This document shows positions 32,948 through 41,246 of a stretch of DNA of 64,000 nt, piece by piece. The notes under the pieces were generated by a model, which saw nothing but the letters and a program-made list of their open reading frames with translations, was not told where the DNA came from and did not search any database. Location of the stretch: contig DHRK01000060.1 in NCBI GenBank assembly GCA_002410325.1, forward strand, positions 17,365 through 81,364, given 5' to 3'. The DNA is from Syntrophomonas sp. UBA5314 (GTDB lineage Bacteria; Bacillota; Syntrophomonadia; Syntrophomonadales; Syntrophomonadaceae). A program made the position numbers and the translations under genes. The stretch's first letter is position 1; each line of letters begins with the position of its first letter.

Positions 32948-33391
32948 TTAAATATAAAACATTAGCGACAGGTGTCCCTGCATTTTCTTGTAATCAATGA
33001 TCAAGTCTTCCAGGGTAATGGCATCCACTACTTCGTTAATGCTTTCGTTGATCTTTTCCCACACCTGCTTCTTCAAACAGTATTCAACCGAATTGGTCGA
33101 TTCATTGTCGGGGTTGTCTCCGGCCACCGCCAGATCGCCCTCCAAAGCCCGGAGAATCTGGCCGACCGTTATACGGTTGGCACTGTCGGCCAATACGTAC
33201 CCTCCCTGAGCTCCCTTTACACTATTGACCAGACCGGCTTTCCGCAGAATTGAAAAAACCTGTTCCAGGTAGTTGGACGAGATATTCTGCCTTTCGGCAA
33301 TGGTATTTAAGGCCACATGGTCGCCTCCCGAATTCAAAGCCAAATCCAGCATTGCCCTTAAGCCGTAACGACCTTTTGTGGACATTTTCAT
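32948..33391 (-). CDS. Rrf2-family regulator, CymR-like
   Basis: A 147-residue winged-helix regulator: STKGRYGLRAMLDLAL, then LEQVFSILRKAGLVNSVKGAQGGY, the DNA-binding helix and wing. It has only one cysteine in the region where IscR and NsrR keep three cluster ligands, so it is probably not an iron-sulfur sensor. That matches CymR, which represses cysteine genes in complex with CysK. The genes just downstream fit this target set. The ATG at 33391 has GGAGG eight bases upstream and is preferred to 33406. I did not find a convincing CymR operator by eye. Confidence 0.82.
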   Translation of the reverse strand: MKMSTKGRYGLRAMLDLALNSGGDHVALNTIAERQNISSNYLEQVFSILRKAGLVNSVKGAQGGYVLADSANRITVGQILRALEGDLAVAGDNPDNESTNSVEYCLKKQVWEKINESINEVVDAITLEDLIIDYKKMQGHLSLMFYI

Positions 33392-33507
33392 AAGACAAAC
33401 CTCCAAAAAGTTTTCTTATATGAATAATAATATATCCCGGCCGGCCAATGCAAGTATTAGTATTATTATTTGGGTAAGATTGGTCCCCTACTCCCAGATA
33501 ATAACGA

Positions 33508-33548
33508 CCCCGGTCTGGCAAGCTCCCGAGGCCGGGTTTTATGACCGA
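33508..33548 (-). terminator. Terminator-like hairpin after hydE
   Basis: ACCCGGCCTC and GAGACCGGGG-like arms (about 33542-33512 on the minus strand) form a GC-rich stem between the hydE stop at 33556 and the Rrf2 gene. Downstream bases are only partly T-rich. Confidence 0.4.
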
Positions 33549-33555
33549 TCAAAAT

Positions 33556-34617
33556 TTAGGAAGCCGGGGGGCTGGCGGTTTTGTGAGGTGAAACACCCGA
33601 TCCCCGGCCGAGCTGACGCCCGATGCTGACAATACGGCGCTGGGTGCAATGCCAGCACTGGTTGGAACCTTCATCGATACAAACTTTATCCGGGTATAGT
33701 TCATACATGGCCCGGTACTTTACCGGCGTGACGTTGGGCATGAGCACGTTGGCGCCGGCTTCCAGGGCCATTTCCCGGCCATCCTCCGGCCTCAGGGTGG
33801 CCAATGCGGTAGTAGCCGGTATATTGGTATCTTTAGTGACGATGCGGGTCAGGGCCACCACCTTGAGGGTCATGTCCACGGTGCCGCTCTGTTCGCCGGC
33901 TATAGGAGTATCAGGATGGGCTATATAGGGGCCCACTCCGATCATGTCGAGGTCCAGGTTCTTAAAGGCCAGGATGTCGTCGGCCAGATCCTCCAGGGTC
34001 TGGCCGGGCAGGCCGATCATTACTCCCGAGCCTACTTCATAGCCGATCTCTTTCAGCCACTTCAGAACCGCCATGCGATGTTCGTAGCGGGAGTCCGGAT
34101 GCAGCCGTTTGTACAATTCCGGATTGGAAGTTTCAAAACGCAGCAAATATCGATCCGCTCCGGCCTCAAAGAGCTGTTCATAGTAGTGCCGGGGCAGCTC
34201 GCCGATGCTCAGGGTTATGGCCAATTTATGGCGCTGTTTGATCTGTTTAACCAGCCAGAGCATGCGCTCCAGCGTATAATAGGAGTCTTCACCGGATTGG
34301 AGCACCACGGTTTTATAGCCCAGGGCTTCCGCCAGTTGAACCGTATCCAGGATTTCGTCCATCTCCATCCGATAGCGGGATAGCAAGCAGTTGGAGCGGC
34401 GCAGGCCGCAATAAAAACAATTCTTGCGGCAGTAATTGGAGAATTCCACTAAACCGCGCAGGTGTATCTCGTCGCCGACATTCTCTCTTCGGATCAAGTC
34501 GGCCAGGTCAAACAGCCGTTGCAGCTGGTCAGGCTCTTCAATGGACAGGAGGCTCACCAAATCGCTTTTGTTCAGGTCGGACCGTTGTTCCGCTTTAGAC
34601 AGGATTTTGCCAATCAT
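33556..34617 (-). CDS. hydE: [FeFe]-hydrogenase H-cluster maturase HydE (radical SAM)
   Basis: A 353-residue radical SAM enzyme that helps build the di-iron subcluster of [FeFe]-hydrogenase. The cluster motif is FSNYCRKNCFYCGLRRSN (C-x3-C-x2-C). IHLRGLVEFSNYC, TVVLQSGED, GADRYLLRFETS and PNVTPVKYRAMYELYP are family blocks. HydE and PylB/BioB share this fold; the ETSNPELYKRLHP and LMPNVTP segments favour HydE. No hydF or hydG is here. The C-terminal CIDEGSNQCWHCTQRR could hold the auxiliary cluster seen in some HydE. The ATG at 34617 has GGAGG seven bases upstream, giving the family length. Confidence 0.88.
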   Translation of the reverse strand: MIGKILSKAEQRSDLNKSDLVSLLSIEEPDQLQRLFDLADLIRRENVGDEIHLRGLVEFSNYCRKNCFYCGLRRSNCLLSRYRMEMDEILDTVQLAEALGYKTVVLQSGEDSYYTLERMLWLVKQIKQRHKLAITLSIGELPRHYYEQLFEAGADRYLLRFETSNPELYKRLHPDSRYEHRMAVLKWLKEIGYEVGSGVMIGLPGQTLEDLADDILAFKNLDLDMIGVGPYIAHPDTPIAGEQSGTVDMTLKVVALTRIVTKDTNIPATTALATLRPEDGREMALEAGANVLMPNVTPVKYRAMYELYPDKVCIDEGSNQCWHCTQRRIVSIGRQLGRGSGVSPHKTASPPAS

Positions 34618-34872
34618 ATCCTTACCTCCCCCTCCTATTGGTAAAAGATTAATCCCTACAATTATCATAGGATTCATAGTTTTACTTATACCAGAATCCC
34701 TTCTTTTCAGCAAGCTAAACTTGATTAATTGACAGCCGGGAGTACTTGGGTTAACCTATCTCTATTCCCTAGTTAATCCATGGTTTTAATATGATGTCTG
34801 CTGGCTTATCCGGTCCCACTTTGTATCATACTAAGCGAAAACAGGTCGCATAGGCGTTAGGAAGGGTTCTAT

Positions 34873-36060
34873 ATGTTTAACACTATACTCTGCCGCTACG
34901 GTGAACTGGGTCTCAAAGGCGACAATAGGGGCTTTTTTGAAAAAACCTTGCTGAGTAACATGGCCCGGGTTCTGGAACCTATACCGGGAGTAAAGGTCCA
35001 GCGGCTTTATGGCCGGATACTGGTGACCTGCCAGGAAGATGTTGAAGGCGTTCTGGAACGGCTCAAACTGGTTTTTGGCCTGGTGTCCTTCAGCCCGGTC
35101 ATTGCAGTCCAGCCGGATCTGGAGGCAATATACCAGGCCGCCGCCGGGCTGCTGCTGGCCCACCATTCAATACAGACCCTGGCGGTGCGGGCGCGCCGGG
35201 CCGACAAGCGCTTCCCCCTCACTTCCCCTGATTTGGGGGCCTGGCTGGGCAGTCGGCTCCTGCCTTTACGTCCCGAACTACGGGTTGACCTGGAACATCC
35301 CGATCTGCGCATCGAAGTGGAAGTCAGGGAGTCGGCCGCTCTGATCTTTGCAGAGACTTATCCCGGGCCAGGAGGCCTTCCGGTGTCCTGTAGCGGAAAA
35401 GGCCTGCTACTGCTGTCCGGGGGCCTGGACAGCCCGGTAGCCGGCTGGATGGCCATGAAAAGAGGCATCCAGCTTTCCGCGGTCTATTATCACAGTTTTC
35501 CCTTTACCAGCGAGCACGCCCGGCTAAAGGTGATCGACCTGGGGAGAAAGCTGGCGCAGTACAATCGAGGCTCACTCCGGCTGAGCGTTATCGATGTAGC
35601 CGCACTTCAGGAGTCCATCATCAAACAGGGCCCCGAAAAGCTCCGGGTGACCCTGCTGCGGCGCATGATGATGCGCCTGGCCGAAAAAACCGCCCGGGAA
35701 CAGAGGGCCCGGGTCCTGATAACCGGTGACAGCGTGGGTCAGGTGGCCAGCCAGACCCTGGAAAGCATGGGGGTGATTTCCCAGGCGGTTTCCATGCTGC
35801 ACCTGCGTCCCCTGTGCGGCATGGACAAAATCGAGATCACTTCCCTGGCTCGCCAAATAGATACTTACGATATATCGATCCTGCCCTACCAGGACTGCTG
35901 CTCGCTCTTTGTCCCCCGCCATCCCGCCACCCGGCCGCACCTGGATGAAACGCTTAAAGCGGAAAGCCGGCTGGACTGGGAACCGCTTCTGGAAGAAGCC
36001 TACCAGCGGCGGGAAGACTTTCGCATATCCCCTACTACGGTTCAAGGCTGGGAGGGATGA
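34873..36060 (+). CDS. thiI: tRNA 4-thiouridine synthase ThiI
   Basis: A 395-residue enzyme that adenylates U8 of tRNA and takes sulfur from a cysteine desulfurase; in many bacteria it also supplies sulfur for thiamine. Seen: an N-terminal ferredoxin-like and THUMP region (1-170), the PP-loop LLLLSGGLDSPVAGWM, and the conserved YYHSFPFTSEHARLKV. The C-terminal rhodanese domain is absent, as in Bacillus-type ThiI. The next gene is a cysteine desulfurase on the same transcript, the usual sulfur donor (NifZ-type arrangement). GGAAGGG precedes the ATG. Confidence 0.92.
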   Translation: MFNTILCRYGELGLKGDNRGFFEKTLLSNMARVLEPIPGVKVQRLYGRILVTCQEDVEGVLERLKLVFGLVSFSPVIAVQPDLEAIYQAAAGLLLAHHSIQTLAVRARRADKRFPLTSPDLGAWLGSRLLPLRPELRVDLEHPDLRIEVEVRESAALIFAETYPGPGGLPVSCSGKGLLLLSGGLDSPVAGWMAMKRGIQLSAVYYHSFPFTSEHARLKVIDLGRKLAQYNRGSLRLSVIDVAALQESIIKQGPEKLRVTLLRRMMMRLAEKTAREQRARVLITGDSVGQVASQTLESMGVISQAVSMLHLRPLCGMDKIEITSLARQIDTYDISILPYQDCCSLFVPRHPATRPHLDETLKAESRLDWEPLLEEAYQRREDFRISPTTVQGWEG

Positions 36061-36063
36061 AGC

Positions 36064-37230
36064 ATTAGGGAGCCAAAAGATATTATTTACCTGGACAACG
36101 CCGCCACTACACCGGTTTTAGAGCATATTGCCGAAAGCATGAAGGAGATCATGGTTCACGATTATGGAAATCCTTCATCGGTGCACAATATAGGACTGGC
36201 CGCCGCCCATCATGTCAGGTCGGCCCGTACCAGCCTGGCTTCCATACTGGGAGTCGGTGAAGATGAAATCATTTTTACCTCCGGGGCCAGTGAAGCCAAC
36301 AACCTGGCCCTGTTGGGAGCGGCTCTGGCCCACAAAAGAAAAGGTCGGCATATTGTCTATTCAGCCATAGAACACCCTTCGGTGCTTGAAACCATGAAGT
36401 TTTTGGGGCAAAACGGTTTTGAGGCGGAAGCCTGCCCGGTCAATAAGAGCGGGATAGTAGAAGCGCAGGTGCTCAAGGATATGATCAGAGCAAGTACGGT
36501 TTTGGTCAGCATTATGCTGGTGAACAATGAAATCGGCAGTGTGCAGAATATCGCCGCTTTGGTCAAAGCAGCCCGTTCGATCAACCCCCAAATCTGTTTC
36601 CATTCCGACTGCGTGCAGGCCCTGGGTAAAATCGAGGTAAAGCCGCGCCAACTGGGGATTGATATGCTCTCTTTAAGCGCTCATAAGATCAACGGTCCCA
36701 AGGGCATAGGTGCCATGTACATTCGCAAGGGCCTCTCCTGGAAGAGCCTGTCGCTGGGCGGCGGACAGGAAGGAGGCCGGCGCTCGGGGACGGAAAACGT
36801 ACCCGGCATCGCCGGTTTGGCCATGGCCGCCCGAGATGCTTGGGATAACCTGAAACTCAACCGGCAGCATATGGAGGAGCTCAAGCAATCCCTGCTCCAG
36901 CTCCTTATGGAGCGGGGGTGGCCTTTTGCCGTTAACGGCCCTGAGCCATGGGCATCGGCTCCCCACATTATAAATATTTCCTTTCCGGGCGTCAGAGGCG
37001 AAGTCCTGGTGCATTTTTTGGAGAGAGACGGCGTCTACGTTTCTACCGGTTCGGCCTGCTCATCTCATAAAACCAAGCACAGCCATATTCTCACCGCCTT
37101 GAACTTACCGCCCGGGCAGGCGGACAGCGCTATTCGCATCAGCTTCTCCCCTCTTACCAGGCAGCAGGATATCGTTGGTCTGGTGGAAGCCTTGCAGCGG
37201 GCTTTTAGTCAAATCAATGGAGATGCCTGA
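36064..37230 (+). CDS. Cysteine desulfurase, NifS/IscS family, apparent ATT start
   Basis: A PLP enzyme of 388 residues (from ATT) that removes sulfur from cysteine for thiolation partners. Motifs: YLDNAATTPV at the N-terminus, SLSAHKINGPKG with the PLP lysine, GGGQEGGRRSGTENV, and the catalytic cysteine in STGSACSSHK. The conserved N-terminus lies upstream of the first ATG (36139), and between the thiI stop and that motif no ATG, GTG or TTG is in frame. ATT at 36064 has GGGAGGG seven bases upstream and is the best start. It probably serves ThiI and the TtcA-like protein. Confidence 0.85.
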   Translation: MREPKDIIYLDNAATTPVLEHIAESMKEIMVHDYGNPSSVHNIGLAAAHHVRSARTSLASILGVGEDEIIFTSGASEANNLALLGAALAHKRKGRHIVYSAIEHPSVLETMKFLGQNGFEAEACPVNKSGIVEAQVLKDMIRASTVLVSIMLVNNEIGSVQNIAALVKAARSINPQICFHSDCVQALGKIEVKPRQLGIDMLSLSAHKINGPKGIGAMYIRKGLSWKSLSLGGGQEGGRRSGTENVPGIAGLAMAARDAWDNLKLNRQHMEELKQSLLQLLMERGWPFAVNGPEPWASAPHIINISFPGVRGEVLVHFLERDGVYVSTGSACSSHKTKHSHILTALNLPPGQADSAIRISFSPLTRQQDIVGLVEALQRAFSQINGDA

Positions 37231-37242
37231 GTCTGGCTGTAT

Positions 37243-38109
37243 TCAGTCGTTGTCATAAAAGTCCAGAAAGGAATGGTCCTTCCCTGCCTGGCGCCAGCCC
37301 AGAATACAGTCCATTTGAACATTTTGGGTTGAACGCATGATTAACTTATCCACATTTTTAAACGATTTTTTCAGTTCTTGAATCAAGGCCTTGATCTCAT
37401 ACCGTTTGTTGGCGGTTTTTTCGGCCGCCACCATACATGCGCAGTTTAACGGCCAGATCCCGCATCCCTGAGTAAACTTTTCTATATTTCTTTCTTCTAT
37501 ATAATAAAGGGGTCTTATTAATTCCAGGTTGGAAAAATTGGCGGCTTTCAATTTGGGCATCATCGTTTTAAAGCTTCCCCCATAGAACATGTTCAACAGG
37601 GTTGTTTCAATGGCGTCGTTAAAATGGTGCCCCAGGGCCAGTTTGTTGCATCCCAGTTCCTGGGCTTGGGCATACAAAGACCCACGCCGCATTTTGGCGC
37701 ACATATAGCAGGGGTAGTCCTGGGCGATGTCGTCAACCACTTTGAATATGTTTGATTCAAAAAGATGAATGGGTATATTCAAATGGCGGCAGTTGTTGAT
37801 CAACAATTGCCGAATATCCGGGTGGTAGCCGGGATCCATGGCTATAAAAACCGGCTCGAAGTTTCTGATTCCGTGCCGGTGCAATTCCTGAAACAGCTTG
37901 GCCATCAAGGTGCTGTCTTTGCCGCCGGAGACGGCCACCGCAATTCGGTCCCCGTTTTCAATTAAATTAAAATCCTTTATAGCCTTGATGAATTTAGACC
38001 AGAGCGGCTTTCGGTATTTGGTAATAATGCTGCGTTCTATCTCCGGAAGTTCCGCCAAATCCTCAGCTGGGATCATAGGTTCGCAGCCCTGTCCTGCCAT
38101 GGTGCTCAT
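37243..38109 (-). CDS. TtcA-like tRNA thiolation PP-loop ATPase
   Basis: A 288-residue member of the TtcA/TtuA (COG0037) group that adenylates a tRNA base and inserts sulfur. The PP-loop VAVSGGKDSTLMAKL and the YPCYMCAKMRRG cysteine pair are clear, and GHHFNDAIETTLLNMFYG is typical of TtcA. These proteins usually hold a [4Fe-4S] cluster. It converges with the cysteine desulfurase gene and is the last gene on the minus strand after the TusA-like and sulfite reductase remnant genes. The target base, C32 or another, cannot be fixed from sequence. Confidence 0.82.
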   Translation of the reverse strand: MSTMAGQGCEPMIPAEDLAELPEIERSIITKYRKPLWSKFIKAIKDFNLIENGDRIAVAVSGGKDSTLMAKLFQELHRHGIRNFEPVFIAMDPGYHPDIRQLLINNCRHLNIPIHLFESNIFKVVDDIAQDYPCYMCAKMRRGSLYAQAQELGCNKLALGHHFNDAIETTLLNMFYGGSFKTMMPKLKAANFSNLELIRPLYYIEERNIEKFTQGCGIWPLNCACMVAAEKTANKRYEIKALIQELKKSFKNVDKLIMRSTQNVQMDCILGWRQAGKDHSFLDFYDND

Positions 38110-38213
38110 CTGTATGCCTCGCTTTGGTGTTTACTTAAACTTGTTGATTTCTCCTTATAGTATATACCAAAAACACCAGGTAATTGCTCGCAAGGCGGTT
38201 CGGAAGCATTTAT

Positions 38214-38480
38214 TTAAAGTCCGGGCGGCGGCATGGATAAACCGCCTTTTTCCACATACAGGGTGTAAGTCCCATCCCGGTTGTTTTTTATCCTGAGCAC
38301 CTTGTGGCCTTCGTCTTTCAGGCTTCGGGGCACGTTTTGAACCGGTTCTCCTTCGTTCATCAGGATTTCTATAATCTGGCCGTCCTCCAAATCTTCAATG
38401 GCCACCTTTACTTTAACAAAGGTTACCGGGCATACCACGTCGCTGATGTCTACAAACGCCTGCGCTTTTTCCATACTCAT
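38214..38480 (-). CDS. TusA-like sulfurtransferase
   Basis: An 88-residue sulfur-carrier protein of the TusA/SirA family. The active cysteine is in DVVCPVTFVKVKVAIEDLEDGQ, trimmed here to the key C-P-x-T segment. It should pass persulfide sulfur between a desulfurase or a sulfite reductase and biosynthetic acceptors. Its ATG overlaps the stop of the truncated sulfite reductase gene by four bases (ATGA), so it was translationally coupled to that gene, now broken. A GAGTATGG second ATG (38474) is an alternative start. Confidence 0.82.
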   Translation of the reverse strand: MSMEKAQAFVDISDVVCPVTFVKVKVAIEDLEDGQIIEILMNEGEPVQNVPRSLKDEGHKVLRIKNNRDGTYTLYVEKGGLSMPPPGL

Positions 38481-38693
38481 GCCAGCACCTCCCCCAGTTC
38501 CTTTTCCAATAAGTCCCAGCCCACCCGGTCCAGCATGGTTCCAAAGCGCTCGGAGGCTTTGCCGTGCTTTTCAAAGAAGGCCAGGGTGGCTTCGATGACT
38601 TGGTGCAGTTCTTCAGTCGAAAAGATTATGGGCCAAAGCTGCCTGCCCACCGCAATCCGGTTCCCAAACAGGCCTCCAAAATATACGATAAAT
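38477..38693 (-). pseudogene. Nitrite/sulfite reductase-family protein, C-terminal stump only
   Basis: The last 70 or so codons match the C-terminal end of 4Fe-4S sulfite reductase-family proteins (IVYFGGLFGNRIAVG, EELHQVIEATLAFFEKHGKA, SERFGTMLDRVG). The rest of the gene, including all siroheme and cluster cysteines, is missing. On its 5' side the sequence changes at about 38693 into the coding strand of ssuB in the opposite direction. One deletion removed the 5' ends of two divergent genes. Confidence 0.75.
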
Positions 38694-39161
38694 CGGCTGA
38701 AAGCGCAGCGCAATGTCAAGCAAGCTTTGGTCCAGGAACATATTGAACGGGTAGGCCTGCGCGGGTTTGAGAAAGCCCTGCCCAGCCAATTGTCAGGAGG
38801 AATGGCCCAACGGGTAGCTCTGGCCAGGGCTCTGATCAACCGGCCGCAGGTATTGTTGTTAGATGAGCCATTTGGCGCTCTGGACGCCCTGACCAGGATC
38901 CAGATGCAAATAGAAATCCTGCGTCTGTGGGAAGAGGAAAAGACAACCATGATACTGGTGACCCATGATATAGATGAAGCCGTTTTTCTAGGAGACCGGG
39001 TGGTGGTGCTATCCAACCGCCCGGCTACTTCCAAGAAAATTGTGGAGGTCAATTTGCCCCGCCCTCGCGATCGCAGCAGTCATGATTTCATCAGGATCCG
39101 CAAGACAATATACAGCGAATTTTTTTCCGAAGTAGCCCTTCCCTTTGCCTATAACATTTAA
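38694..39161 (+). pseudogene. ssuB: ABC transporter ATPase SsuB/TauB type, N-terminal third missing
   Basis: The C-terminal two thirds of an SsuB-like ATPase remain: LPSQLSGGMAQRVALARALI (signature), LLLDEPFGALDALTR (Walker B and D-loop), and ILVTHDIDEAVFLGDRVVVL (H-loop). The Walker A half is gone; the frame upstream is antisense of the sulfite reductase stump. It is the only SsuB sequence in the window, though at least five SsuC-type permeases are present, so those must use an ATPase encoded elsewhere or be dead. It ends before a terminator. Confidence 0.85.
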
Positions 39162-39198
39162 TCAGACCATCCCTCGGCCACCGTTTATATCAAGAGCT

Positions 39199-39239
39199 AA
39201 AAATCCGAACCCCGCCGCTAAGATGGGGCCCGGATTTTA
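39199..39239 (+). terminator. Bidirectional terminator after the ssuB stump
   Basis: AAAATCCG and CGGATTTT flank an inner CCCC/GGGG stem. It ends the ssuB fragment rightward and the DUF6803 gene leftward. Confidence 0.6.
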
Positions 39240-39253
39240 GGGTATTTCGGCAG

Positions 39254-39748
39254 CTACATCTTCATAGAAGGGTCCATGGGGGCTGATATGAATACATTGG
39301 GATCCATCATGCCGAAGATCATGGCGATATGGGCCACAACTAAAAAGATACCCACGAAAATAGCATGCAGCTTGAGTCGCCCGATTTCATCCCGTTTTTT
39401 GCCGACAATTCCCAGCTCCAATAATGCCATACCCAAAAAGGGAATCACGCCTGACAGGTAAAAACCTACGGCGATGACGTCTGCCGGGCCTCTCCACCCT
39501 CCGGTGGCGGTTAGAGGAATTACGGCATGGGTAAAGAGGTATATGAATACTCCGGTAAAGTAGACCCCGGCAGTGATACCGGCCAGCTTATTGATCAACT
39601 TGGCCCTGCCGGTCAAATTGCGGTTAAACAGAATGATTAATTCGGTAATAGCCAGGGTTTCGGCGAGAATAACCGGGATAGCCATAAAGATAATTAGATT
39701 CCACGGCTGGTTGGTGGCCAGCAGCTCCATGTAATGAGTCATGGACAT
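39254..39748 (-). CDS. DUF6803 family membrane protein
   Basis: 164 residues, four predicted membrane helices. The opening THYMELLATNQPWNLIIFMA and the acidic ILAETLAITEL helix recur in this uncharacterised clostridial family. The C-terminal tail ends in methionine- and aspartate-rich residues (FGMMDPN, PMDPSMKM), which suggests soft-metal handling, consistent with the copper genes to its right and with the 23-bp repeat site upstream that also precedes copB. Function unknown. GGAG precedes the ATG. Confidence 0.7.
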   Translation of the reverse strand: MSMTHYMELLATNQPWNLIIFMAIPVILAETLAITELIILFNRNLTGRAKLINKLAGITAGVYFTGVFIYLFTHAVIPLTATGGWRGPADVIAVGFYLSGVIPFLGMALLELGIVGKKRDEIGRLKLHAIFVGIFLVVAHIAMIFGMMDPNVFISAPMDPSMKM

Positions 39749-39803
39749 TATACTCCGCTCCCTTCAATAGTTTATTTATCCTATGGTTTTGATGATATTT
39801 AAA

Positions 39804-39826
39804 AATTGTGTAGATTTTATGAATAT
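39804..39826 (+). promoter_or_regulatory. Candidate copper-response operator, copy A
   Basis: AATTGTGTAGATTTTATGAATAT differs at only three of 23 positions from 45082-45104. It lies between the divergent DUF6803 and FAD oxidoreductase genes. A likely binder is the response regulator at 42652-43353 (inference). Confidence 0.45.
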
Positions 39827-39970
39827 GTACAAAAAAAAAGCAGCTTATAGGCTGCCCAGACCGTCAATACCGCCTGCATCCGCAACGGACCGTTAAATTT
39901 TATATTTTCATCAGTGCGAAATAAATGAAAGCCGCTGTGGAATACTAACGGCAAACTGTGAGGTGATCGG

Positions 39971-41164
39971 ATGAAAAAGGTGGCTATAATAGGAGCTGGT
40001 GCATCCGGTATGGCCTGCGCCTGCCGCCTGGAGCAGTTGGGGCTCGCAGGCAGCATCGACATCTTTGAGGCAAAACAGGGGCCGTTGGATGCCAATATTT
40101 ATACCGGCCTGATCGCTGAATTTATCAACCGGCCGGTTAAAGACCCCTTAATAAGCCTGTCGGAAAAATACGGCCTGAATCTTAGTCCGGCCTCGACGAT
40201 TTACCACAGCATCAACCACGGACCAACTACAGTTACAGATTTTTTCGGTTTTCTGGGGTATGTCGTATTTAAAGGCGGCCATCCCGAGTCGGTCGAAAAC
40301 CAGCTGAGAAGGCGGTGCAAGTCCAGTATTCATTACGGGATCAAGATCGCCCTTAAAGATATCCTGAGCGAATACGACTCGGTCGTCTTAGCCACCGGTA
40401 ACTGTGAGTACGTGCCGGATCTGGTCAATTTCAGAATAGACGCGCATATCGCTTTTCACTATGCAATAGTGGCGGAAAAGAACCAGGAAATCGGCCCATC
40501 TCGATTTGAGGCGTGGTTCAATACCCGTTACGCTCCCTGGGGCTACGCCTATATACTCCCGGTACCCCCCAAACACGCGATGGTAGCTTGTAACGGAGTA
40601 ATATCCAGGGAACACGACCCGGTCAAAGAAGGCTGGGAAAGATTCAAACGGGAACAGGTTGCCGGAAAGTATGAGATCCTTGAAGAACACCATATTATTA
40701 ACTACCTTTTGGGAAAGCCGGACTGCCAAAAGATAGGGAAAGTTTATCTCATTGGGGCCGATGGCGGATGTAATATCCCCCTCTTTGGATTTGGCCTGTT
40801 CAAGTCTTTACTCTCTGGAATATACGCTGCGGAAGCCATCGCGCGTGGAGAGAGCTACGAAGACAAAATGAGCTTTATAAATAGCGAATATGAAAAAGGA
40901 CTGGCCCTGTTCAAACGACTCCACGCTTATGGTGACACCGGGTACGATATGATTATCCGAGCCGGTTCTACTGCTACTGCGAAGAAGTGGGTGAAACCAG
41001 GCGGACCGGAGGTGTTGTACTGGTTAGGTTTGCTGGCGCGTCTGATAGACTTCAGCCAAGCGAGCACGGATGTTCTGACCGAGGATGAGGCGGTCAATGT
41101 TGTCGAACATATCGTTTACCACTCTTCTCAAGGGCCGGATGATGTTGATAATCCTCCCTTATGA
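39971..41164 (+). CDS. NAD(P)/FAD-dependent oxidoreductase
   Basis: 397 residues with an N-terminal FAD-binding Rossmann motif (VAIIGAGASGMACACRLEQLG), then ASTIYHSINHGPTTVTDFFG. A second segment VYLIGADGGCNIPLFGFGL resembles the geranylgeranyl-reductase or thioredoxin-reductase-like flavoprotein pocket. Cysteine pairs near the glycine motif (GMACAC) are unusual. The substrate is unknown. It sits next to the copper-handling genes and shares a candidate operator with the DUF6803 gene, so a role in copper stress is possible but not shown. The start ATG has GAGGTGATCGG upstream. Confidence 0.75.
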   Translation: MKKVAIIGAGASGMACACRLEQLGLAGSIDIFEAKQGPLDANIYTGLIAEFINRPVKDPLISLSEKYGLNLSPASTIYHSINHGPTTVTDFFGFLGYVVFKGGHPESVENQLRRRCKSSIHYGIKIALKDILSEYDSVVLATGNCEYVPDLVNFRIDAHIAFHYAIVAEKNQEIGPSRFEAWFNTRYAPWGYAYILPVPPKHAMVACNGVISREHDPVKEGWERFKREQVAGKYEILEEHHIINYLLGKPDCQKIGKVYLIGADGGCNIPLFGFGLFKSLLSGIYAAEAIARGESYEDKMSFINSEYEKGLALFKRLHAYGDTGYDMIIRAGSTATAKKWVKPGGPEVLYWLGLLARLIDFSQASTDVLTEDEAVNVVEHIVYHSSQGPDDVDNPPL

Positions 41165-41246
41165 ATTTTGCATTAATCAGGTTGCCTTGCTTCACTCTCC
41201 TTCCCCTGCAACTGAAATCTTCAGGACGCCCTCTTTCCCCACTGTG

